Source: Fidelibacterota bacterium (GTDB lineage Bacteria; Fidelibacterota; UBA8477; JABMPR01). From it: a stretch of 10,618 nt of DNA. Shown here piece after piece: positions 1 through 6,523 of the stretch. Location of the stretch: the NCBI GenBank assembly GCA_030595455.1, contig JAUVDF010000016.1, positions 1 to 10,618 of the forward strand, read 5' to 3'. The position numbers and the translations under genes are program-made. How positions within the stretch are numbered: the first letter of the stretch is position 1; each line of letters begins with the position of its first letter. The notes under the pieces are model-generated. The model did no database searches. It saw nothing but the letters and a program-made list of their open reading frames with translations, and was not told where the DNA came from.

Positions 1-1
1 T

Positions 2-460
2 ATCATTGTCGATATTCAGCAGCGTACCTGGATTGAACTTGGTGAAAGCCACAGCTTCGAGGGCATTTCCCTGAATAACAAATTTGGGAGAGCCTTTAAG
101 ATTGTAAGCGGTCCTGAATCTCAGGTTTATCGTCAAATTGCCGATCTGCTGGCTGCGCTTCCTGAGCAAAATCTACTGGCTGCAAATTATCCCAATCCTT
201 TTAATGGCACGACTCAGATAGAGTTTACCCTCAGAGATCCCGCCAGTGTACGCCTGGATATCTTTGATATCCGTGGTCGTCACATAAACACGCTGGTTGA
301 TGACCATCGTGATATGGGGACCTATAAACTTCACTGGAGCGGAATAAACAGAGACTATAAAGCAGTTAGTTCGGGCTTATATCTCTATCGCTTAAGTATT
401 ATGCCGGCCAACGGTGGTCCACCATCCCAGCTCACTCGAAAAATGGTCTTAATCCAATGA
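2..460 (+). CDS. Secreted protein with Por/T9SS-like C-terminal sorting domain (3' end only)
   Basis: The reading frame is open from the window edge to a TGA, giving the last 152 residues of a longer protein. Residues 62-68 (NYPNPFN) followed by GTTQIEF begin a typical FlgD-Ig-like/type A C-terminal domain. The later parts also fit: LDIFDIRGRHINTL, a Trp in LHWSG, SGLYLYRL, and the end KMVLIQ. In Bacteroidota and relatives such domains direct proteins exported by Sec through the type IX secretion system to the cell surface, where the domain is usually removed. The first ~60 residues belong to an unrecognised passenger domain. The stop overlaps the next gene's start (ATGA), so the two are probably co-translated. 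The C-terminal domain call is strong; the function of the passenger is unknown, and use of T9SS is inferred. Confidence 0.85.
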   Translation: MIVDIQQRTWIELGESHSFEGISLNNKFGRAFKIVSGPESQVYRQIADLLAALPEQNLLAANYPNPFNGTTQIEFTLRDPASVRLDIFDIRGRHINTLVDDHRDMGTYKLHWSGINRDYKAVSSGLYLYRLSIMPANGGPPSQLTRKMVLIQ

Positions 461-1182
461 GAACCCTCTATTATAGCCTATTGGTACTAGCCTTTGCCTG
501 TGCCCAGGATAGTTTGGTGACAGTTCAAGATACCCTTCAAATTGATAGCATGGCGGTCATAAGTGCTGATGCGAGTAGCTCAATTGATATTCTAAGTTCT
601 GAGCTTTCAGAACAAACTGAATTGTCACTACTTATTCTACCGCTCACCAAGGGAAAAACGTCTCAAGAGTTCTTGATCAAGGTGGATTCAATCCTGCAAA
701 GTGAGATCAGCAATAATGAATTGGCAGTCATAGCTACAGACCTGGAAATAGATGACTGGTACCAAGCAGATAATCAACTCTGTCTATCAGACAGCTGCCT
801 GAACCTGTTTGGGGGAGGTGGTTCCTTGTCGCAGCTGCTGGTCTGGGGTTTCAGCGATGATCATACGCTAAGCCTATCACTAATAGCTTTGAAATCGCCC
901 TACCTGATGCGTGATAGTCTCATAAGCCTAAATCAAGAATCAGCAGCAGCTCAGCTACAAATTCGAAAATCAATTTGGGATCTATTGGACCAGACTGCAC
1001 CAGTTGGCTATTTTGAAAATGATGAGCTAAAGCCCTGGCATCAATGGTTTACCGCAAACTCTGATAAGTATATTCTTGCTGGCACAGGGGCCTTCATTTT
1101 AACCTGGCTTATTCTCAATTCAGATGGAGCTACAGTTGCCCCTGATAATATTGGTTTACCACCTGGCTGGCCGACGAATTAA
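457..1182 (+). CDS. Exported protein of unknown function, TolB/CsgG-like domain plus C-terminal membrane segment
   Basis: I do not recognise a named family. The 241-residue protein starts with a short signal sequence (MRTLYYSLLVLAFACA). Cleavage at ACA/QD is plausible, and AFAC is only a poor lipobox. Residues ~55-155 have the rhythm of TolB/CsgG N-terminal-like domains: a strand (LSLLILPL), a helix, a second strand (ELAVIATD), a CLSDSCLNLFGG stretch with two Cys, then LLVWGFSDDHTLSLSLIAL. In that fold the last part resembles the common pattern C..(S)C...lG...(l)..v.G. Residues ~205-222 (ILAGTGAFILTWLIL) form one hydrophobic segment, followed by a ~19-residue tail ending in LPPGWPTN. It overlaps the preceding secreted-protein gene by ATGA, suggesting a role in the same envelope process. 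The fold assignment is inference from pattern only; the ORF itself is convincing. Confidence 0.75.
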   Translation: MRTLYYSLLVLAFACAQDSLVTVQDTLQIDSMAVISADASSSIDILSSELSEQTELSLLILPLTKGKTSQEFLIKVDSILQSEISNNELAVIATDLEIDDWYQADNQLCLSDSCLNLFGGGGSLSQLLVWGFSDDHTLSLSLIALKSPYLMRDSLISLNQESAAAQLQIRKSIWDLLDQTAPVGYFENDELKPWHQWFTANSDKYILAGTGAFILTWLILNSDGATVAPDNIGLPPGWPTN

Positions 1183-1219
1183 GGCTGAATCCCTAAGATA
1201 TAGATGAGCTGTTCAGCCT
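1182..1219 (+). terminator. Possible hairpin after the envelope gene pair
   Basis: A perfect 8-base inverted repeat, AGGCTGAA (1182-1189) and TTCAGCCT (1212-1219), begins on the last base of the upstream stop codon and encloses a loop of about 20 bases. No run of T follows, so it is not a classic intrinsic terminator. It could be an mRNA 3'-end stabilising hairpin. It ends exactly where the yicC-leader repeat begins. Confidence 0.3.
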
Positions 1220-1341
1220 GCCCTGGCATCGATATAGCTTTCAACATAATTAGAAAAAATTATACTAGGCGACTTTAGGAGAGTGCCTATGTTAATGAGT
1301 ATGAGCAGTTTCGCCCTGTTGAAAGTAAAATTGATGAGACC
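1219..1341 (+). repeat. Upstream copy (A) of the yicC promoter/leader/5'-coding direct repeat
   Basis: By hand alignment this segment matches 2519-2645 in about 100 of 127 columns, with a 3-base gap in the promoter spacer and a 1-base gap inside the coding part. Positions 1273-1296 are identical to 2576-2599 and cover the AGGAG, the ATG and the next two codons. From 1318, read out of frame with the local gene, it would encode VESKIDET, matching AEDKIGET of YicC. It is therefore a relic of the yicC 5' end. Similarity stops at about 1341, where the lipoprotein signal peptide begins. Confidence 0.85.
1241..1266 (+). promoter_or_regulatory. Decayed promoter copy before the transglutaminase-like gene
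   Basis: The -10 TATACT (1261-1266) is the same as at the yicC promoter. The -35 counterpart has become TCAACA (1241-1246), with only 14 bases of spacer; TTTCAA at 1239-1244 would give 16. By sigma-70 rules this is much weaker than its sister at 2541-2569. It may be inactive or need an activator. Confidence 0.4.
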
Positions 1342-2428
1342 TATGCTGGTCCTCCTGAGTAGTCTGCTGTTAAGTCTGAATAGCTGTAGCAACCAACAGC
1401 TAAAACCCACACCTGCCGAGAAACTAATCCTAGAAGAAGCATTATCAGGCTTGAGCTCTGATTATTCTAGCCCGCGTTTGGTGCAAGGTGAACTCGTGGT
1501 TAATATCAGCAATATCAACGTGCTGCTGGCTGACTCTCTGATCGCTAGTAACCACAGGCAGGCTATCCCGGCAGGGACGGCTCCTACACTCAAAATATGG
1601 AGTGCTGATATTGCTGAATACAACACTCAAAAGCCCCTGGGCGCTTTTCCCATTGAGCCAAAGCCTGCTGATATTTTCGTGGATCCTGAATATCATAACC
1701 GGATTCTTTATTGGGACTTCTCCGAGCAAATAGAGCAATTCGATTCCATTACAATCTCTCGTAAGTTTAAGTATGTGACCTTTGATTATCGACCGCTGGT
1801 TGATCGGGAACTGGAACAAGTCAACTGGAACGAAATCCCCACTGAAATCGTGGAGCAGTACACCCGCTCAGAAATGTTTCTGGAGCAGGATACAATTTTA
1901 CTGGATACCGTAAAAGTACTGCTGGAAGGGATTCACAATCCAGTTACCCAGGCCGAAGTTATCTATGACTGGGTCCGGGCTTCCATGACCTATGTTTACC
2001 CTCCCAGGGAAAGAGGCGTGCGCTGTGCTCTTGAAGACCTGTCCGGGGACTGCGGTCAATATTCAGCCCTGTTTATTACCATGTCCCGTATCGCTGGAAT
2101 TCCAGCTCGCCAGCAATCAGGATTCAATTTCGTTCCCGGGAATACGGGTGATCACGTCTGGTCTGAAATTTACCTACCTGTTAAGGGTTGGGTCCCAGTA
2201 GATGCAACCCGAGATGATGGATTTCTGCACCTGGATAACCGGCGGCTGATTACCTCAATCGGCCTGAATATCCTCCTGAATCATACTCCAGACTGGGCCA
2301 CCTTCGCTAATTCAGAAGTTGAAGCAGGTAGGACTGATTTTATGCAAATGTATACGCTGGTTAGCAGTGGATTGACTGCTGACTTCAGCTCCCAGAAAAA
2401 AGTATTGCGTTCAGTAGAACTCGACTAG
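1289..2428 (+). CDS. Transglutaminase-like probable lipoprotein
   Basis: The protein has 379 residues counted from ATG 1289. The core transglutaminase fold is visible near residues 215-315: YDWVRASMTYVY, then SGDCGQYS with Cys255, GDHVWSEIYL with His289, and WVPVDATRDD with Asp305, giving a complete Cys-His-Asp triad. The ~180 residues before it are mostly beta-strand-like and unassigned. The N-terminus carries MRPMLVLLSSLLLSLNSC, a lipoprotein signal with lipobox LNSC, so the mature protein should be lipid-anchored at Cys33. Start choice is open. ATG 1289 has AGGAG (1277-1281) 7 bases upstream, whereas ATG 1334 gives an ideal 17-residue lipoprotein signal but a poor ribosome site. The first ~18 codons lie in a duplicated yicC 5' segment. 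Such bacterial enzymes are usually envelope peptidases or amidases; the substrate is unknown. Confidence 0.85.
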   Translation: MLMSMSSFALLKVKLMRPMLVLLSSLLLSLNSCSNQQLKPTPAEKLILEEALSGLSSDYSSPRLVQGELVVNISNINVLLADSLIASNHRQAIPAGTAPTLKIWSADIAEYNTQKPLGAFPIEPKPADIFVDPEYHNRILYWDFSEQIEQFDSITISRKFKYVTFDYRPLVDRELEQVNWNEIPTEIVEQYTRSEMFLEQDTILLDTVKVLLEGIHNPVTQAEVIYDWVRASMTYVYPPRERGVRCALEDLSGDCGQYSALFITMSRIAGIPARQQSGFNFVPGNTGDHVWSEIYLPVKGWVPVDATRDDGFLHLDNRRLITSIGLNILLNHTPDWATFANSEVEAGRTDFMQMYTLVSSGLTADFSSQKKVLRSVELD

Positions 2429-2518
2429 CTTTTTAAAAAATCTTCTATAGCAAAAATTAGGAAAAATGGGCACAAATACCAGAACATCAGGGTATCCTTA
2501 AATAAATCGAAAATATAT

Positions 2519-2645
2519 TGCCCTAACTTCAATATATCTTTTGACATAACTGGGGCAGAAAATTATACTATGCGGCTTTAGGAGAGTGCCTATGTTAATT
2601 AGTATGACCGGCTTCGGCCGCGCTGAAGATAAAATTGGTGAAACC
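2519..2645 (+). repeat. Downstream copy (B) of the leader/5'-coding direct repeat, at yicC itself
   Basis: This is the intact member of the pair with 1219-1341. It contains the strong promoter, the ribosome-binding site and the first 18 codons of yicC (MLISMTGFGRAEDKIGET). Because the YicC family starts with a conserved M..SMTGFGR, this copy is the parental or functional one. The repeat-to-repeat distance is about 1.3 kb, the size of the transglutaminase-like gene plus spacer. Confidence 0.85.
2541..2569 (+). promoter_or_regulatory. Strong sigma-70-type promoter for the yicC-gmk-rpoZ run
   Basis: A perfect -35 TTGACA (2541-2546) is separated by exactly 17 bases from -10 TATACT (2564-2569), which differs from the TATAAT consensus at one position. 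Transcription would start near 2575-2577, leaving a leader of only ~16 bases that already includes AGGAG (2580-2584) before ATG 2592. It lies in an AT-rich spacer (2429-2591). Its housekeeping sigma factor may prefer other motifs in this phylum, so activity is inferred. Confidence 0.7.
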
Positions 2646-3479
2646 AAAGTAGCAATTGAACTTAGGGCTGTAAATAGCCGTTTTCTTGAATTTGTTATGC
2701 GTTTACCAAGAGGCTACGAAAAGGTGGAAGACAATACCAGAAACCATTTGCAGTCTATTTTGAACCGGGGTAGAGTGACCGTAACCATGACCCTGGGGAC
2801 TGATCAAGCCACCATCGGTGAACCTCAATTAGACGAGAAGCTACTTCTGCATTATCAACAACTTGCCAACAAAAGTGCCGAGCTGCTCGGTCAGGAATCC
2901 AATACACTTTCGGTCCAGGAATTACTCCGTTTTCCAGATGTGATTACCTATAAAAATAATGCTGAAGATCAGAAAAAATTTATTGAAGCAATCAATGAAA
3001 TTGTCAAAGAGGCTGTAAATCAGCTACAGGCAATGCGCATTCGTGAAGGTGAATTACTGGAGAAATCAATTTCTGAACAACTGGATAATGTGGTTGAAAT
3101 CACGAGTAGAATTGAAAATGACGATAGCGGTCGCCTCCAGGTTCTGGCTGATAAAATGCGTAAAAAAATTGCTGATTCCGGTATGGGATCTGAATATAAG
3201 ATCGATGAAAAGCGAATTGAGCAAGAGATAGTCCTGTGGAGTGATAAGCTGGATATAGCGGAAGAATTGACTCGCATGGATGCCCATGTCCAACATTTCC
3301 GGGAACTCATGCATGAAAATGGTGACGCTGGCAAACGCTTGAACTTTTTACTGCAAGAGATGAATCGCGAGGCGAATACCATTGGTAGCAAAGCCAACTC
3401 GACGCCCATCGGACATGCAGTTGTTGAATTAAAAAACGAGATCGAACGTATCAGAGAACAGGTGCAAAACGTTCAATGA
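2592..3479 (+). CDS. yicC: YicC/YloC family endoribonuclease
   Basis: The protein has 295 residues from ATG 2592, the usual length for the family. The N-terminus MLISMTGFGRAE is the family hallmark and fixes the start; AGGAG lies 7 bases upstream. An in-frame GTG at 2586 is unlikely because it overlaps the space after the ribosome site. The N-terminal YicC-like domain covers about residues 1-155 (ELRAVNSRFLEF, RLPRGYE). The DUF1732 C-terminal domain covers about residues 210-295, with IEQEIVLWSDKLDIAEELTRMDAHV, GKRLNFLLQEMNREANTIGSKA and a final ELKNEIERIREQVQNVQ. Homologues in E. coli and Bacillus are metal-dependent endoribonucleases acting in RNA turnover. The stop overlaps gmk by ATGA, a pairing also common in other phyla. 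Confidence 0.96.
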   Translation: MLISMTGFGRAEDKIGETKVAIELRAVNSRFLEFVMRLPRGYEKVEDNTRNHLQSILNRGRVTVTMTLGTDQATIGEPQLDEKLLLHYQQLANKSAELLGQESNTLSVQELLRFPDVITYKNNAEDQKKFIEAINEIVKEAVNQLQAMRIREGELLEKSISEQLDNVVEITSRIENDDSGRLQVLADKMRKKIADSGMGSEYKIDEKRIEQEIVLWSDKLDIAEELTRMDAHVQHFRELMHENGDAGKRLNFLLQEMNREANTIGSKANSTPIGHAVVELKNEIERIREQVQNVQ

Positions 3480-4060
3480 CATTGCTATCGGGGAAATTAA
3501 TTATCGTTGCCGGTCCTTCTGGGGCTGGGAAAGGGACAATTGAATCTGCGATCATGGATAAATACCAGGATATTCAATTTTCTGTCTCAGTTACAACTCG
3601 CCCTCGTCGGGACTATGAAATTGAAGGGGAGCACTACTTTTTTATCACCAAGGCTGAGTTCTTGAAAAAAGTTGAAAATAATGAACTGGTTGAATGGCAG
3701 GAAGTTTACTCAAAAAATGGCAAGCTCTATGGGACACTGCGTTCCTATATCGATAATGCGCTGGAACAGGGCAAACACCTCTTGCTGGATCTTGATATCA
3801 AAGGTGGCATGAACATGAAAAAGGCCTATCCAGAACAGAGTGTTTCCATCTTTATTGAACCGCCTTCATTGGATGTGCTTGAACAGCGTTTAATAAAACG
3901 GGGTACAGATAGTCCGGAAGAGATCAGAATTCGTTTAGATCGAACAGCCGAAGAAATGGAATTAGGGCAACAATTTGACCACAAGGTAGTTAACACTAAC
4001 CTGGTGGATGCCGTGAATGATTTCTCAGAAATATTAACACAAACAATATATTGTCAATAA
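3476..4060 (+). CDS. gmk: Guanylate kinase
   Basis: The enzyme converts GMP and ATP to GDP and ADP, in the cytoplasm, feeding GTP and (p)ppGpp pools. At 194 residues it is a normal length. The Walker A loop GPSGAGKGT is at residues 13-21. The GMP-binding part SVSVTTRPRR...GEHYFF follows, then EWQEVYSKNGKLYGT, two residues longer than the E. coli EHAEVFGNYYGT stretch. Next come LDLDIKGGMNMKK in place of the proteobacterial DIDxQGA, and the lid region RLIKRGTDSPEEIRIRL. The KGG-x-N-x-KK form resembles Bacteroidota enzymes. It starts inside the yicC stop codon, so translation is coupled, and ends 13 bases before rpoZ. In several bacteria Gmk is inhibited by (p)ppGpp, a link to the rel gene further down. 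Confidence 0.97.
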   Translation: MTLLSGKLIIVAGPSGAGKGTIESAIMDKYQDIQFSVSVTTRPRRDYEIEGEHYFFITKAEFLKKVENNELVEWQEVYSKNGKLYGTLRSYIDNALEQGKHLLLDLDIKGGMNMKKAYPEQSVSIFIEPPSLDVLEQRLIKRGTDSPEEIRIRLDRTAEEMELGQQFDHKVVNTNLVDAVNDFSEILTQTIYCQ

Positions 4061-4073
4061 AAGGAGCATATAA

Positions 4074-4418
4074 ATGGGTTTAAAAACAATACCTTTCAGA
4101 AAGATAGAAGAGCACACGGAAGATGTATTTGAAGCAGTTACCGTGATTGCCAAGCGGGCTCGTCAGATCATCGGTGATCGTTATGTTATCGAAGAAGAAC
4201 GCCGTCGTGAAGAAGAAAATCTTGAAGAAATTGGTGGTGAAGAAGAAGTAGCACCGGTCTATGAGGTTGATGTAGAAGTTGATCGTGAAGCATTCGATCA
4301 GACTGCTAAGCCAACAACCATGAGTCTGGATGAGTTCCTCGCCGGTGACCTCAAATGGGAAAAACAAGCCATGTTCGGTGATGATGAAACGGAATCTGAC
4401 GCTAAAGACAAAAAATAA
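4074..4418 (+). CDS. rpoZ: DNA-directed RNA polymerase omega subunit
   Basis: This 114-residue protein carries the omega signature EDVFEAVTVIAKRARQI at residues 16-32, with the conserved RAR. Omega helps assemble and hold the beta' subunit of RNA polymerase, and in some bacteria it forms part of a (p)ppGpp site. After residue ~40 the sequence becomes a highly charged, mostly acidic tail (EEERRREEENLEEIGGEEE, then MSLDEFLAGDLKW), unlike the proteobacterial omega C-terminus. AAGGAG (4061-4066) lies 7 bases before the ATG. Position between gmk and the rel-containing run matches the widespread gmk-rpoZ pairing, which supports the call for a short protein. Confidence 0.92.
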   Translation: MGLKTIPFRKIEEHTEDVFEAVTVIAKRARQIIGDRYVIEEERRREEENLEEIGGEEEVAPVYEVDVEVDREAFDQTAKPTTMSLDEFLAGDLKWEKQAMFGDDETESDAKDKK

Positions 4419-4436
4419 AGCTATCGGTTAAGCTAG

Positions 4437-5129
4437 GTGAGTCCTAAACCTGAGCAAATAAAGACCTTTATCGAAGAGGAGCTGGAGATATTTGGCGGTC
4501 CTCTTTATATGCCTGAACAGTCTGAAAATCACGATATGGAGACACGACCATTGAGTAAAGAGATCCAGTCCCTCGGCGCTTTCGAAGATGAGATTAAAAA
4601 CTGCCTGAATTGTGAGCTGGGATCAAGTCGCAACAAATTTGTGTTCGGTGTTGGGAATCCAAATGCTGATCTAATGTTTGTTGGTGAAGCTCCAGGCGAG
4701 CGTGAGGACAATGAAGGTGTCCCTTTTGTAGGACGGGCAGGTAAGCTTCTGGATGATATCCTGAAAGCGATTGATCTGTCTCGGGAAGATGTTTACATCG
4801 CCAATGTCTTGAAATGTCGTCCCCCCAATAACCGTGATCCCAAGAAATCAGAGATTGAGCAGTGTGAACCCTTCCTGCTGAAGCAGATCGAAATAATTAA
4901 ACCCAAACTACTAGTGGCGCTGGGACGAATTTCTGCCACAACGCTGCTCAGGACCAAGGACTCGCTCACAGCTATGCGGGGACAGGTCTTTGATTATCAC
5001 GGAACGGATATGGTTGTCACTTACCATCCGGCTGCTCTTTTGCGCAATCCAAACTGGAAGCGCCCGGCCTGGGAAGATTTCCAGAAGATTCGTGATATGT
5101 ATCGTGAAAAAAGAGGGGAGCAGGCATGA
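4437..5129 (+). CDS. Family 4 (iron-sulfur) uracil-DNA glycosylase
   Basis: This enzyme removes uracil from DNA as the first step of base-excision repair. The 230 residues show four Cys for a [4Fe-4S] cluster: Cys56 and Cys59 (CLNC), Cys127 (LKCRPP) and Cys143 (EQCEPF). The uracil-pocket motif GEAPGERED is at residues 83-91, with GVPFVGRAGKLLD after it, and motif TYHPAALLRNP with His197 is near the end. Start is GTG 4437, directly after an in-frame TAG, with little Shine-Dalgarno. The N-terminal IKTFIEEELEIFGGPLYM resembles the usual leader helix of this family and supports it over ATG 4509. It overlaps dnaB by ATGA. Placing a repair glycosylase before the replicative helicase suggests co-expression with replication. 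Confidence 0.94.
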   Translation: MSPKPEQIKTFIEEELEIFGGPLYMPEQSENHDMETRPLSKEIQSLGAFEDEIKNCLNCELGSSRNKFVFGVGNPNADLMFVGEAPGEREDNEGVPFVGRAGKLLDDILKAIDLSREDVYIANVLKCRPPNNRDPKKSEIEQCEPFLLKQIEIIKPKLLVALGRISATTLLRTKDSLTAMRGQVFDYHGTDMVVTYHPAALLRNPNWKRPAWEDFQKIRDMYREKRGEQA

Positions 5130-6523
5130 ACGAAACCAGTCAAAACCTGAGACTGCCACCTCACAATGAAGAGGCTGAACAAAGTGTTATAGGCTCCATG
5201 ATGTTGGATCGCATGGCGCTTTCTGCAGCGATGGAATTACTGGATCCTGAAAGTTTCTACCGGCCTGCTCATCAGAAAATATGCGCCGCCATTCTTAATC
5301 TGGATGGTCGTGGTGAACCCGTTGATCAAATCTCTGTTGTTGATGAATTAAAACGTAGTGGTGACCTCCAGGCAGCTGGTGGTGCCTACTATATCACAGA
5401 ATTAACGGAAAAAATTCCTTCCACAGCTAATGCCCGCTATTATGCCAAATTAGTCATGGAAAGTTCAGCCCTCAGGGCTTTGATTCAACTATCGGCAGAA
5501 CTATCTACGGAAGCTTATGAAACTCGGGAACGAGTTGACGATCTGCTGGACAAAGCTGAAAGTAAAATCTTTGAACTCTCTGAGAAACGCTTCAAAACAG
5601 GTGATTTTGTACCTATGCGTACGGCTCTGGATGAAGCTTTTGCCCAAGTTGATAAATTTCATGAAAATCCCGGTGGAATACGTGGAGTTGCCACTGGATT
5701 CGATGCCCTGGATAATGTCACTTCAGGTTTTCAAAATTCTGATTTGATTATCATTGCTGCCAGACCTTCCATGGGAAAAACCGCTTTATGTCTGTCCATT
5801 GCCAGAAATGCTGCTATTGATCACGGCCACAAAATTGCTCTATTCTCCCTGGAAATGTCGAACTATCAGTTGGCCATGCGGCTCTTATGTAGTGAGGCAA
5901 GAGTAGATGCCCATCTCGTTCGCACAGGTCGATTGCCGTCCAATCTATGGCCTAAACTAAGTACAGCTGCCGGTAAGCTGGCAGATGCAGAGATCTATTT
6001 AGATGACTCAGCCTCTTTGAATATTACTGAGCTGCGAGCAAAAGCGCGTCGCTTAAAAGCTGATAAAGATATTGATCTGATTATTGTTGATTATATGCAG
6101 CTCCTACAGGGGACTGGCCGGGTAGAATCCCGTCAACAGGAAATTAGTCAGATATCCCGATCATTAAAAATGTTAGCCAAAGAATTAGATTTACCCGTAG
6201 TTGCCCTTTCCCAGCTTTCTCGAGCGGTTGAAACTCGCGGTGGAGATAAACGTCCGATCCTGTCTGATTTGCGTGAGTCCGGATCCATCGAACAAGATGC
6301 TGATGTCGTTATGTTCATCTATCGAGCAGAAAAATATACTGCCCACGATGATGAATCTCTTGATGAAGTGAAGGGCTTGGCTGAGATTATCATCGCCAAG
6401 CAAAGAAATGGTCCTACAGATACGATTAAGCTGACATTTATTGACCGATTTGCATCGTTTCAGAACCTGGCTGCTTATGCACCACCAGTACAAAGTGATG
6501 GGGGTAGTTCCGAACCCTTCTAA
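5126..6523 (+). CDS. dnaB: Replicative DNA helicase DnaB
   Basis: This is the hexameric 5'-3' helicase that unwinds the replication fork and recruits primase. At 465 residues it is full length with no intein. The N-terminal domain (residues ~8-110) begins LPPHNEEAEQSVIGSMMLD and includes FYRPAHQKI. A linker leads to the RecA-like ATPase domain: Walker A ARPSMGKT at 212-219, FSLEMS at 240-245, Walker B DLIIVDYMQLL at 317-327, LSQLSR at 361-366, and LSDLRESGSIEQDADVVMF with the arginine-finger region after it. The tail is short, ending in a Gly/Ser-rich stretch. It begins within the UDG stop codon, with GGGGAG about 8 bases upstream, and its TAA overlaps the rel start by one base. All three genes are therefore translationally linked. 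Confidence 0.98.
   Translation: MNETSQNLRLPPHNEEAEQSVIGSMMLDRMALSAAMELLDPESFYRPAHQKICAAILNLDGRGEPVDQISVVDELKRSGDLQAAGGAYYITELTEKIPSTANARYYAKLVMESSALRALIQLSAELSTEAYETRERVDDLLDKAESKIFELSEKRFKTGDFVPMRTALDEAFAQVDKFHENPGGIRGVATGFDALDNVTSGFQNSDLIIIAARPSMGKTALCLSIARNAAIDHGHKIALFSLEMSNYQLAMRLLCSEARVDAHLVRTGRLPSNLWPKLSTAAGKLADAEIYLDDSASLNITELRAKARRLKADKDIDLIIVDYMQLLQGTGRVESRQQEISQISRSLKMLAKELDLPVVALSQLSRAVETRGGDKRPILSDLRESGSIEQDADVVMFIYRAEKYTAHDDESLDEVKGLAEIIIAKQRNGPTDTIKLTFIDRFASFQNLAAYAPPVQSDGGSSEPF

Noticed and set aside
1213..1410. Minus-strand small frame across the upstream repeat
   Set aside because: It is antisense to the promoter/signal-peptide region, and the pattern is explained by the + strand gene and the repeat.
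2476..2495. Inverted ATACC/GGTAT after the transglutaminase-like gene
   Set aside because: The stem is only 5 bases with a 10-base loop and no T run; too weak to call a terminator.
1219..2645. Mobile element or integron-like cassette between the repeats
   Set aside because: No transposase, integrase, terminal inverted repeats or attachment core is visible; only the direct repeat itself is supported.
3020..3409. 129-codon open frame on the minus strand opposite yicC
   Set aside because: It lies wholly inside a well-conserved gene, has low-complexity Ser-rich composition and no recognisable motif; it is a shadow of the real frame.
4043..4054. 12-base palindrome ACAATATATTGT at the end of gmk
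   Set aside because: It is AT-rich, lies inside coding sequence and has no partner site, so it could easily be chance; an operator is not supported.
5126..6523. Intein in dnaB
   Set aside because: Walker A, Walker B and the surrounding motifs are continuous and the protein has the normal length.
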